DNA from: Archegozetes longisetosus
Taxonomy: Eukaryota > Arthropoda > Arachnida > Sarcoptiformes > Trhypochthoniidae
Assembly (NCBI GenBank): GCA_018873245.2
Contig: JAEMBT020000003.1
Coordinates: 1,108,447-1,172,446 of the forward strand
Direction: 5' to 3'
Length of the DNA: 64,000 nucleotides
Below, one piece after another: positions 51,470-61,234 of the stretch (within the stretch, counting starts at the first letter, position 1; every line of letters starts with the position of its first letter). A program made the position numbers and the translations under genes. The notes below the pieces were generated by a model, which was given only the letters and a program-made list of their open reading frames with translations, was not told the origin of the DNA and did no database searches.

Positions 51470-54400
51470 GAATTTATAAGGTTTTGTGAAAAGGCGTAAG
51501 TGTACTAATTTCCAATAAAAGAAGTAAAGTTCAAAATTTAGTTTCTTATTGTACTAGCACTTGATTTTTAAATATAAATCACAAAAATAAGTTCTTAGCT
51601 CAGGCTAATTTCTCATAATCATTAGCGTTAAATTCACGTCAAAATAAGCTTTCATTCATTTCTAGTATTATTAATGAATAAATTTTGCCTAAAGTCGACT
51701 AAATGACAATTCGATCTTAAGATCTATTTTGTATTCGACTCCCTACTAAGATTATAATAGACTTATCCTTTTTTCAGACAATTGCATATCTCATAGGCTC
51801 AAAAATGTGTATGAAACCAAATCATAATAGCTAAAGTGAAGTTATTATAGAACTTACGCCCTTTTTCTAGCAAAATCAGAAGTGAGGCGGGAGAACGGAT
51901 GAGAGTCAGACCGCATCCTAAGAGCGCAAATCTATATCTATCAAGCTGTGCATTGCTTGTGATGCGCTTCGGATTAATTTGTTGGCCGAATGTCTCGCAC
52001 TTTTCTGATACATATTTCCCACTGGATTTCAGCAGCAAATGCTTCTCCCGCTTTTCTGTTATATATGTTTTTTCCAACTCTGATTCTGCTGAACAAAAAA
52101 TTGTTTATAGGAATAGAAGGACTGCCTCTCGGCTTGAGCGCAATATTTATCACTAAGTTTTTAGGAAAAGAGTAGAAACAAATTCTCAATCGTAAGCATC
52201 ACGTTCTGACTAATGGCAACTTATCTTTAAGAGTTTGTTGAGATAGAAGATAAAGAAATTCAAGTGAAGTGAGAATTTTGAGAGTCAGTGAGAGATAGAA
52301 ATAAATTTCATCTTAAACTTAATATTTTATCCTCTGTTTTAACTTCCATTTTGCCTAATTATCTAATTTGTTAAACTTTTAAAGCTTTAAACATAAGAAT
52401 AATTTGCGAAAACTTGAAGCTTTTACTGATTTGCATATATTATAAGATTTATTTTAATTCATGGAATTTATTATTGAATTTCATTTTCAAATTTTCAGAT
52501 TCTCTTATGATTTATTATCTGTTAAGATATATCGCGAAAATTTCCTGAAATTTAACTCAATTTAAACTTTTGGATTTCATATGAGCTCAAAATATAATCA
52601 GTTTTATCGAATTAAAACAGAGAAAGCGTTTTGTTTTTAAAGCTTGACATGAAAATAAGTTAATAATTAATAAAGTTTTCAAACTTTTATTATTCTGGAG
52701 AAATATTTAAATTTTCCAACAGTTAAGTAGTAGTTATAAGATTCGACTAAGCAGGGAGAGAAAATTAAGAAATCTATAACGAGAGCATATTTTTTCTCTC
52801 AGTTCCACGTCACGAAACACTCAAAGTTAAAGTATTGTCTGATTCAACGGCAGAACTGGTTCTCTGGAGAAATTGGGGCCTTTTTAGCTCTTCTAGAAAA
52901 TCCATCATTAAAGTCACGTTTTGCACATTGATATATAAGTTAATAATATTTAATAATACTATGAAAGAGAATGAAAATTGGAAGAGAAGGCAACACAGAG
53001 TCTTGTATTTGCTCGCAATAAGGACATAGATGTCTACTTTCATAGTGTTGCTCATAAGCTCTTTTTCTATAGATTGCTGTGAAAGCTATTAATTTGGCCG
53101 AAACCTAACTCTATCTTAAGCCACATAATGATGACTACAATATGTTTAGCCTTTCAATTGGCGTAGAATTAAAGCTGAAGTGCTTTTTCTTTTCACAAAT
53201 TATAACTTAAGTTACTTTAAGAGCAAATTTCGAAACCAACTTATAGATTGTTTTGGCTACGCCTCTGTTCTGTCCATTGTGTAAACCGATTATCACTACT
53301 GAATAATTTGTTAGCATTTGTCAAAAATAGAGATAATATTTGTTGACAATCGAACGACAATTTTCTCATTTTCTTACAGGCTATAAATTGATGTCAACTT
53401 TTGTTTATCTGATTTAAACTGACTCTTCTGTCCAAATATATCACAATTTCTATTCATGAAAAAAGATTCTGCAATTTCTATCTGAAAAAATGAGATTTAT
53501 GTCAATACAAAAATATTTAACATACTTAAAAATCACTCTTATATTTGAAGTAAGAGTTGTTTTGAATCAATCTTTTCTCAAACTTAGATAGATTCTAACA
53601 AATTTTCTATTGTTCATTCACTCAGCTAATTAAAAGTATTTATCAAAACAAATTAGGGCTTTTGCTAAACTATTTCATCCTTGAAAGCGAACACCACTTA
53701 ACGGCACAATTTATGCTCGCATTGCAGGTAAGTGTGATTAGAGGAGTCGACTATAATATAACGGCGCTTTAAAAGTTGGAGAGAAGACAAAAATAACATT
53801 TAGTTTGAAAAATAAGTCACATAGTCTGACGATTTCAGTAGAAAAATAGTAATTTTGCAGAGAAAAGGGCGAAAAAGCACTACGAGTTTAGTGTAAATGT
53901 GGAAAATGGTCGTATTTCAATGGATTAGCTGCAACTTTAATAATTAATTGCATTGTTTGACATATTTTATGATTTGAATAACAAATATATTCCTATAAAA
54001 GAGAGTATAATCTTCTGAATTATAAACGGCTTTGAATATAAGCCTCTCTCATGAACTTGAATTAGTCGAGGATTATAAGAGAGAAAAACATTGATTTTGA
54101 GCTTCAATTAAGTGACAAATAAAAATAATTAACTGCAACAACCAAACAATTGGTAAGAAAAGGTTTAAAAATCAGACTAAAACCTATTTATTGTTTAATC
54201 TATACAGAAATTAATGAATTATTTGTTAAGTTTAGCTTTTGTTTAACAAATGACTCGTTTATAGTGGTCTATATATAACGAGAGTTAAGTTCGTAACAGC
54301 GATTTAATAGACTATTATGTCCTCTAATTAGTTGATTAGGAGAGAGAGTATATGAAAAATCAATTTCCTAAACGTGTAACAGCTCTCTGCTCATAAAAAA

Positions 54401-57400
54401 AACAATTGACATGTCGAATAAGAAATGGAAACAGAAATACACAGAAAATAGAGATTTATTTTTTCGTGAGTCATAATTTCATTGACAAAATCGTATATAT
54501 TTTCTGAGCTAATCGTGTCATAAAAAACAAGTTGTAATAGCCTTTCATTCATTTTCCCTATTGTTTGCTTATGTAGAGCTTCAGTCAAACCTCATTATAA
54601 TGAACCTCGAGAGACTTGAACTCTTTGAATAAGACTTCATTATAACGAGTTGTTGTGATCATTTATTATGACAGGACTTGTTATAAAAGGTACAGCAATA
54701 AAACCTCTTATGAAGAACTTCGAAAGGCTGAAGATTTTATTTATAATATTAGCAATTTTTCATATCCAAGTTTGTTATAATAACTGTAATAGGTTTCATA
54801 TAACAGGATAAGTTATTAAGAGTTTATTATAAAATGTGATTATAATAGACCTAAAGGTTGACAGACCAAACAATTTTATACAGCAGAATTTAATTTGTTT
54901 TCTAGTTCATTATAACGGGTCCCACCTGTAATACTAAATGTTGGAATTTTCTCTCACACTAACGGTCTCTCTATCATAACCCAGAATTAACTTAGTTTTA
55001 ATGCTTGTATATATATATGAAAGTCAGAGACCATTGCTGTGATACATCATGTGAAAACTGATGTCCACCACTCCATCACTCCCCAGAAGTGTTAATGCAT
55101 CAAAAACTATTCCTTTGCATGAAAACACATACACTTTTCTACTCTTATTATATATACGTTTTCTCGAACTCTCTTATAGTTCTTACTTTCAGTTACTACT
55201 ACTTCTCTTTTGGATCGCTAACTATTGAGGTCTATTTGGCCGTTCACTCAATACACTCTACTTGTCATTAATGCTTTAGTTAAGGCAAACAAAAACATTC
55301 ACTAAAAATCAAAACTGACGACTAAAGCATTACAGATCACCTATTCTTTAACCCGTAATAAATCAGAGGTTGAAAAAAATTGTTTATTCAAAATATATAC
55401 AACTTTTGACTGTTGTCTATCAGTGTCACAAACGATCAATTTCAGAATCACGTTAAAACTTTAGGGAAAATCTTTCTAAACAGAAATCAGTGTTTTTATA
55501 TATGGTTTTTAAGGAAAGAACTTAGGATTTTTATCAAAATATCTGATCTTTTTTAAAACTAATTCTTAGAATTTTTTCGTTGTGAAGATTGTGAGGACTT
55601 GCAAGAATCCATATCTTCTTCCATATAATAAAGTTGAAATAAACTTCTATAACCTGAAATTTTTCGAACCAACGTTTAATAATCTTTATTGAATTTTCTA
55701 AGCTTAAAATCAATTTTCTACACACCGAATGTGACATAGGTCGAGGTCGAAAAATTGCTGTTCGAAACTGAATATAAAATAATTTTTGAGTACTGGTGCA
55801 AAAATTAGACAAAAGTCATAATAATTTCAAAATGATCGCAATATAACACATACATATGAATAAAATTAGTGACAATTGATTGTGACAGACTCGTAATTTG
55901 AATACCACGTCGTATGAAAACGATTTGCATAACAATCAATTGAATGCATATTTTCGAAATAATACAGGAGTAAAGCTTCAAACACAGGCATTGCATATAT
56001 TATTAACACTAATGACTCATTACTAATGCGCGCAATTATTCAAAAACTATATTTCACTTCTATGATTCACTGTTATGATCATACTGTGCCATTTATCTCG
56101 CCATAAAACACAACTCCATAGAAAAGCTTATGGAATCAGTTGAAACAGATTGCAAATTATGTTTTTGATTATTTGATTGCAGTATTCAATTCGGTATTGC
56201 AATAATCCACACTTTTCAATTGAAGCCGAAATTATATAATTATTTATTATCTTATTTACCACAAATGTTTCAATGTTTTATATTCTTTGATTAACAAATT
56301 TTCAAACTTCAACCTTTTCAGTTCTATTTAGGCCTTTTTATGTAAGAATTAAAATATAAGTAAGTTCTTAAGCCGAAATTTCAATGAAAATCAGTGGATA
56401 ATTAATAATTCAATTTTACAAAATGAACGCGTTTTAAATACGAAATCACATGCAATTCCGTAAACATAGACAATAATACTAATGATAATTAGCTTTAATC
56501 CCATTTATCTTATAATAAGACATCAGATTGAAACAATTAGTTCATTATAGCTTTCAAACAAAGTATTTCCTATTAATGAATGCATAATCAAAATTCTGGT
56601 AGAAAATATAGAAAAGCTCCAAAAAATCAATGAACATCCTAAAAATATAATAAAAATATAATAGTTATTTCTGTCGAAAATTGTAAGAAATCTTAAATTC
56701 TCACAATGGTTGCTTTGTATTCTGATAAATACAAGTTCAAAATTTTATAACAGAACTAATTTCAGTCCGAAATGAAATGTCAGAAAATAGTTTATAGAGT
56801 TTGTCCTGCGTTTATTTCATTCATTCATAATTAAGAACTAGTTCTGAAAACTTTATAATTCAATTAGAGATTCAAATAAGAGCTAATTCTCCTGAAACAG
56901 ATGTCCATTAATAATTCTGTCAAAGGGTGAAAAATAAAACTTTAACTTTTTTTGGGGAAATATCCAATGAACTTATCCCTAACTATTCCAAATATGGTAT
57001 AATAGTTGAAATTTTTGAATGTGATTCGATAAAATCTATAATAAATTGAATTTCTACTTAATATAATATAACGCCAACAGAAGTGAGAATAGCCTTAAGC
57101 AAAGTCTAACTTAAAACTAGGATTAAATTGAAATTACAGTCAAGTGAGTAGTTACTCAGCACTGGGTGAAGAAAAAATCAATAAAAAAATGTTTAACTAT
57201 TGTTCAACATTGAGTTAATTTATTTTTTCATCTCTCTATCGCTTCTGCTGTGTTTGGTCGACAACTCTTTACAAGTAAGACACGAGTAAAGTAGAAAAAA
57301 AATATTTCTCACACTTAACAAATCTATTATTAGGAGTAAAAGTATTGTTGAAAATGCGTCGATTCTCATATCAAATAGAAAACTTTGTCGTCTTTTTTCT

Positions 57401-60400
57401 AGTTTTCTCATCAGCTCTGTATCTGAACATAAGATTAAGGCCTAAAAGAATTTGCGGTGTAAGAGAAGGGCCGCTACCATTATTCCTATTTGTCTCATAA
57501 GTGGTTTCACTATTTACTAAATACTTCTTATTTCTCACTATTCATTGTGTATAGACTTGAGGACAAAATTGGAAAACTTTTTTCTATACCGTTCCTATAG
57601 ATATGAAAAGAAAGATAAAACTTTTTTACTCTAATTCTCGACATATTAGTTGTTAATCCTTTACATGAATCAAATCTGTCTTCTATACAAGTATTACATC
57701 TAATTAAGTCGTCACTTCTTTTTTCGCTACTGTAGTTATGAAATGATTACTAAAACAATAGCGGAATTGATTAATAAAATTTTCGCAACAATGGGTCAAT
57801 ATAATTGATAAGCAGTTCATTTAATCAAGTTTTTTGGGAACAACAAAGTATTCTATAGACGGTGATTTGCACAAATTTATTGCTAGAGGTTTTAATCTAC
57901 GCATGTCATACAAGCGTACATAAGTTTTAAAGCTATGAGTTTTTCCAAATCTTAGCTCTTATTCATAGTGAAAATGAATGACTTATTTGAATTCCAAAAG
58001 TAACAAAATATGTCAATAGGTATGAAAAATATTGCGAATATCGAAAAACTTTTAGTTCTCTAATGTTCGATATAAGAATTAACCAAAATAAACAAATAGA
58101 ATAATTACGACTGCATTTCTATAAGAAATTCTACAAAACTTATATTATTTTTGAAAATTTGTTCCCAAAATGAGTTTGAACAACGAATAAAACAATATTC
58201 TAAATACATAATAAAGTTTGTGCAAGCAAATTACGACTTAAAGTCAAATGTTTGACCTGAGAGAAGAGGGGAACAAAAGACTGCAACTTTACTAAATAAG
58301 TGAGATCAAACCAAACTTATGAAAACATAAAGAATCAGATATAAAAACTGAATGAGAAATCATTTTTGCTAACTTACAGCTATATAGACAAAAAGTACTC
58401 CTAATGGAAAATTGATTAACAAAAAGAAATTTAAAGTTATTGACGATATTTTAATAAAGGCTTTAATATCGGGTTGAAGTGAACCAGAAATCTGAAAGTA
58501 CAGTCAAGTTTTTCTATAATGCGATTTAATGACAAGAAAAAAGTCATTTAGTATTTTGACATAAGTCTACAAATTTTGCTTTGTGTAGATTTTTGTGCTC
58601 AAAATAAAAATTAAATATTTTTGTTTCGCAACAATCGGTATCATGTATTGAACAATGTCTCAATTAAAACTGAATTTCTTGTAATTTTGCGCTTTAATTC
58701 AACTTTTTACACATTCCTAAAAATGATTCTCTTATAAATTATTCATTTAAATAATCATCCATTGATTCAATGCTTTTCACTCATAAGCCTGAAAATTATA
58801 CTTAAAGTTTTGAATTAAATCCAAAATCAATTGAATGAACATTCTGTAAGAAATGCTTTGCTTTTGAGTGATGTTAAGAAAACTCAGTAAAAAGACTCAG
58901 CTTTTGAATTTTGAAGATGTGAACCAGAAGAGACTTAAAGGGATCTCATTTGAAATGCAAAAAAAGTTGAGCTGAACTTCAGTTGTTTTGAATGTTTCAT
59001 AAGTGCTATTCACGAGTATATCAATCATTTAGATATTTAAAAGATACAAATTGACTAATAGGAGCAGGTGTTCAAAAATATTCATATCAATAATGGGTTT
59101 TTAGATTTGTTTTTGAAAATACATCATATTTTTCTGCTTTGTTGTTGTGTGATTTATTGTTAGATCAATTTTAGATAATTTGGTTGTTTACGTTCAGGTT
59201 TCAATAGTCTATTGAGAGATAATTCTAAAAACAGTTTCTCTTTATGAGAGAGTATTTTTTTATAAGATAATCTGGTCAGTGAACAATTACAAATTTTCAA
59301 TTCAGAAAAATCTGAAAAATTCGTCTTTAGTATAGAATTAAAGCTTTTTTGACAAAATTTTAATAGATAGAATGAAAGTCTGTTAACTATGAATAGACCA
59401 TAATTAATTACATAATAAAATAAACTTTTCTATCACTAATAGTCTGAAATGCTTTCCATTTAGTGTGAATGAAGTCTTATTCACGTAATAGGACTGAAAT
59501 GCTTAACAAATGAAATATTTGACTCTTAAGACAGCTGAAAAATCGCTGAAATGGTATGAACGCAAATAAAAAAGTACAGCAAAAGTAGCTGTTAAGAACT
59601 AATATGTAAGCATAACATACAAAATAATCGCATTAGAGAGATTCAAATGCATGCCTTAAATGATTGACAAAGTCTAACATAAAAATCTATATAAATCTTG
59701 AAATAAGTTTTTATATTGCCATTCAAAATAACAGAGAATAGAGAAAAAATCTAAGAGAGATGTAACTTTTTCTCGTACAGAAAGCATAGCATGAAATACA
59801 GAATTGTGTATATAATACAAGTTGAAAAAGTTTTTTTCAATACAAATGTTGTAGTTTTTGTGTTATTGTATTTGTAGTGATCTCTCAGACCATTGAGAAG
59901 GAGAGAAAGTGATTGTCAATAGCAGACTATGTATTGCCGGCGAGAGTCAAAGTGATAAATTGCTACAAATTAAGTGGCACTACAGCGCGCTTTTCAATTA
60001 CTCTTATTGCTGCTCAATCGACTCGAGGCTATTCACTATATCTAAACTAAACGGATAGTTCTCTTAACTGTTCTCCCACTCACTTTCTTCTTACAAGTTC
60101 TCATAGTTTCTTAATTCCCTTCTATATATCTAAGTAGTGAAACCTCGTTATAGTGAACATTATAGGATGCGAATAGTTACAATCTCTATCAAAGGCTAAT
60201 ATATAAATGTCAATCAATAATTTTGACCTCTGCTGCAAACCATTTTCTATTATAGTGAAGTTGATTATGGCTAATATATTTTTAGCATAAGTCAATAGCA
60301 TTTCTGACCTTTCATAGTCTAGTCCATTGTAACGAACACTTTCAGTATTATATAATGCAGTTTTTGCTTAGAGTGCACTGTGACTTAAATTTTGCTAATA

Positions 60401-61234
60401 TCGAAACTTTATTATACCAAAGTTCGCTATAACGAGGTTTTACTGTTAACTTATTTTCTTCTACTTCTTCTAAGTCTTTCGTGCCATCACTGCCATCATA
60501 TGGACCATTAGCCGAAGAACTCTGTTCTGCACATGAAAGCGATCACTTTATCAAACACTTTATGCCATTTGTGTGCCCACAATCAGCACTCATTTGGCTC
60601 TGATTCGGACTACTCTACGATAGGATACGCATCGCTTTTTGGATCAAACGCTATATTAAATCCTTCCCCATAACCGATCATATCTTACGCCTGAATCTTA
60701 CTTACAGAAGACTTAATCTCGTAGAATAGACTAATTCAATATTTTTATAGTCAAACCTATGAATAAATCATGTGTTTGTCTGCAGTTTATTATCACTACA
60801 TCTATGAATAAGAGCTCAATATGTATCAAATAAATAGCATTTGAATGAAAAAATTTTGTTTCGCTCTCAAAAGAAAACCTTTTTGATTTGAATAAGTTTT
60901 TCAAATGTTAAATTCATGTCAATTTTAATTAAATACTTTAAAAAATTTTCAAGATTTAGACAAAGAAGTCATTATTTATAAGAAAATAGACTTCAATTTG
61001 AAAAATTTTTAATCATTTGAGACAATTTTTCGTTATGGAAAAGTTTTGAAAAATTGATTGACTTTCAGCTAAAGTATAATCAATCAAAACCTAATTCAAA
61101 AAGTATGTCATGATATGGAAAAAAATGAAATAAAAGAATAAATGAATTTTAAAAATACCTTTGAATGGATAGAATAGGAGACCGATCACAAGCTCTAAAC
61201 AAATCACCAGCAGTTCACTCATGGCTGCAGTCAT
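33105..61234 (-). CDS. DIP/lachesin-family three-Ig GPI-anchored adhesion protein
   Basis: Neuronal-type cell-surface protein. In flies such proteins bind Dpr partners in synaptic matching (family knowledge). Exons on the minus strand: 61234-61159, 40477-40368, 39426-39210, 38531-38361, 38057-38010, 37801-37721, 36381-36094, 35834-35766, 33884-33690 and 33160-33105. All phases agree and give 436 residues. Residues 1-25 are the signal peptide. Ig1 has Cys53, Trp65, DKGYYMC (Cys117) and the hallmark VNNLGNYKVAWLK. Ig2 begins VPPSIVESDTSSDTI and has Cys160, Trp172 and DDMGAYLC (Cys215). Ig3 has NQLVGAALNSDVHLEC (Cys258), Trp270 and DFGSYKC (Cys314), then LYEIPTPTIP as in DIPs. Residues 332-419 form a linker and 420-436 a hydrophobic GPI-type tail. 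N-glycosylation motifs include NVS 40-42 and NIT 201-203. Ig exons are very secure; the first exon is 20.7 kb away and is supported by phase and signal peptide. Confidence 0.92.
33161..33689. other. Intron before the GPI exon
   Basis: 529-base intron on the minus strand. The open stretch at 33392-33161 that runs into the last exon looks like chance intron sequence, since a strong acceptor separates it from the GPI tail. Confidence 0.6.
33690..33884 (-). CDS. Ser/Asn-rich linker exon of the Ig gene
   Basis: Acceptor CTTGTTATTCAG|AT and donor ATTT|GTAAGT frame 195 open bases in phase 1 at both ends, so it can be included or skipped without shifting the frame. It encodes 64 residues such as NNPHESIDSFHMNLSASTSS and NSGSNRASRAQKNGNNS, low-complexity and hydrophilic, fitting a stalk between Ig3 and the membrane. 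Reading past the donor gives a stop within two codons. Confidence 0.7.
33885..35765. other. Intron of the Ig gene, 1.9 kb
   Basis: Contains an AG tract (34769-34806) followed by a GC-richer 130-base segment open on the plus strand (RSVGLEGRRLINTSDSSST), not recognised. Otherwise AT-rich. Confidence 0.55.
34769..34806 (+). repeat. (AG)n microsatellite
   Basis: Uninterrupted AG tract of 38 bases. It reads CT in the transcript of the minus-strand Ig gene, within the intron between 35766 and 33884. Confidence 0.95.
36475..36816 (-). other. Unrecognised 113-codon intronic open reading frame
   Basis: Begins MMSSLDNSRVIHISLNG and ends KHFELDFTSYDL. It has no Cys, is rich in Ile, Leu and Phe, and lies on the same strand as the Ig gene inside its intron. 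There is no splice pairing that would place it in the Ig protein, and no family resemblance I can defend. It is longer than most chance frames here, so it may be a relic of an inserted gene. Confidence 0.2.
37543..37622 (+). repeat. (AG)n microsatellite, imperfect
   Basis: About 80 bases, mostly AG with a few interruptions. It lies about 100 bases inside the intron after the exon ending at 37721, so the transcript carries a long CT tract soon after that donor. Confidence 0.95.
38532..39209. other. Intron between Ig1 and Ig2 exons
   Basis: 678 bases, AT-rich, with a pyrimidine-rich acceptor (CTCTATCTTTTCAG). No other feature seen. Confidence 0.6.
39427..40367. other. Intron inside Ig1
   Basis: 941 bases, phase 0, splitting Ig1 before VAWLK as in other DIP/lachesin genes. 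Contains two degenerate pogo-like ends (near 39530-39575 and 39630-39660, the latter TTATAACGAGGTTTTATTAC) and the complete 147-base element listed separately. Confidence 0.6.
40164..40310. repeat. Pogo-like short inverted-repeat element with TA flanks
   Basis: Left CAGTAAAACCTCGTTATAGC, right (reverse complement) CAGTAGAATCGCGTTATAAT, with TA on both outer sides (40162-40163 and 40311-40312). It is 147 bases and the cleanest copy of the family in the window. Confidence 0.7.
41582..41616 (+). repeat. (AC)n microsatellite
   Basis: 35-base AC tract, read as GT in the Ig-gene transcript, in its first intron. Confidence 0.95.
42915..42936 (+). repeat. Solo pogo-like end
   Basis: CAGTAAAGCCTCGTTACGAA preceded by TA. 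No convincing partner end within 500 bases. Confidence 0.4.
43423..43486. repeat. Very short pogo-like inverted repeat
   Basis: Left CTACAACTTCGTTAGATCGA, right in reverse complement CTATAGTAAAACCTAGTTTT. About 64 bases, diverged. Confidence 0.4.
46275..46343. repeat. Pogo-like inverted-repeat element, 69 bases
   Basis: Left CAGCTGAATCTCGTTATTTC, right (reverse complement) CAACGAAATCCCGTTATAAT, with TA outside each end. Confidence 0.5.
49454..49575. repeat. Pogo-like inverted-repeat element, about 122 bases
   Basis: Left CAGGAAAATCTCGTTATGAC, right (reverse complement) GTAGAACCCCTTTACATTCA, with TA on both outer sides. Confidence 0.45.
51429..51467 (+). repeat. (AG)n microsatellite
   Basis: Uninterrupted AG tract of 39 bases. 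In the Ig-gene transcript it is a CT tract beginning 390 bases after the donor of the candidate cassette exon at 51858. Confidence 0.95.
51858..52088 (-). CDS. Candidate cassette exon in the first intron of the Ig gene
   Basis: 231 bases, clearly GC-richer than the flanks. The acceptor CAATTTTTTGTTCAG|CAG is strong and is a tandem NAGNAG site, so the exon could also start at 52085. The donor is GGGC|GTAAGT. In phase 1 it is open throughout (77 codons, no stop) and ends in phase 1, the same phase as the intron it sits in. Inclusion would therefore insert 77 residues between the signal peptide and Ig1 without a frameshift. The peptide is basic and Lys/Glu-rich at first (TEKREKHLLLKSSGKY), then RYRFALLGCGLTLIRSPASL. 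I recognise no family. It could instead be an alternative 5' exon or an untranslated exon. The opposite strand is also open here (51899-52156), so openness alone is weak evidence. Confidence 0.4.
54582..54928. repeat. Pogo-like inverted-repeat element, 347 bases
   Basis: Left CAGTCAAACCTCATTATAAT, right (reverse complement) CAGGTGGGACCCGTTATAAT; both continue as GAAC. Internal CATTATAACGAG and ATAAAACCTCTTATGAAG suggest nested or rearranged copies. Confidence 0.55.
60136..60446. repeat. Pogo-like inverted-repeat element, about 311 bases
   Basis: Left AGTGAAACCTCGTTATAGTG, right (reverse complement) AGTAAAACCTCGTTATAGCG; both continue as AAC. This is the best-matched pair of ends in the window (two mismatches over 23 bases). 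Confidence 0.7.
61159..61234 (-). CDS. First coding exon of the Ig gene: signal peptide
   Basis: ATG at 61234, directly after an in-frame TGA, with a second in-frame ATG at 61222. It encodes MTAAMSELLVICLELVIGLL and then FYPFK, a convincing signal peptide, ending TTCAAAG|GTATTT in phase 1. The Ig1 exon at 40477 begins in phase 1 (TA AGC GCT CAA), so joining gives Val-Ser-Ala-Gln, a plausible cleavage region. Link to the Ig gene is inferred from phase, order and function over 20.7 kb. Confidence 0.7.

Larger units (their letters stand above)
40478..51857. other. First intron of the Ig gene, part nearest Ig1
   Basis: 11.4 kb of AT-rich intron. Contains several pogo-like elements, a CA microsatellite and an AG tract. 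Open stretches at 45880-46164 and 48362-48652 (minus) are hydrophobic or low-complexity and have no splice pairing I trust, so they are not called as genes. Confidence 0.55.
52089..61158. other. First intron of the Ig gene, part nearest the signal-peptide exon
   Basis: 9.1 kb of intron. Contains two pogo-like elements (54582-54928 and 60136-60446), an exon-like plus-strand segment near 52803-53030, and a GC-richer patch at 60465-60720 that reads partly like coding sequence on the minus strand but has stops. Nothing else is supportable. Confidence 0.55.

Noticed and set aside
51899..52156. Plus-strand ORF of 85 codons over the candidate cassette exon
   Set aside because: It is antisense to a segment with good minus-strand splice sites in a matching phase, and its peptide shows no domain. 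Taken as a shadow.
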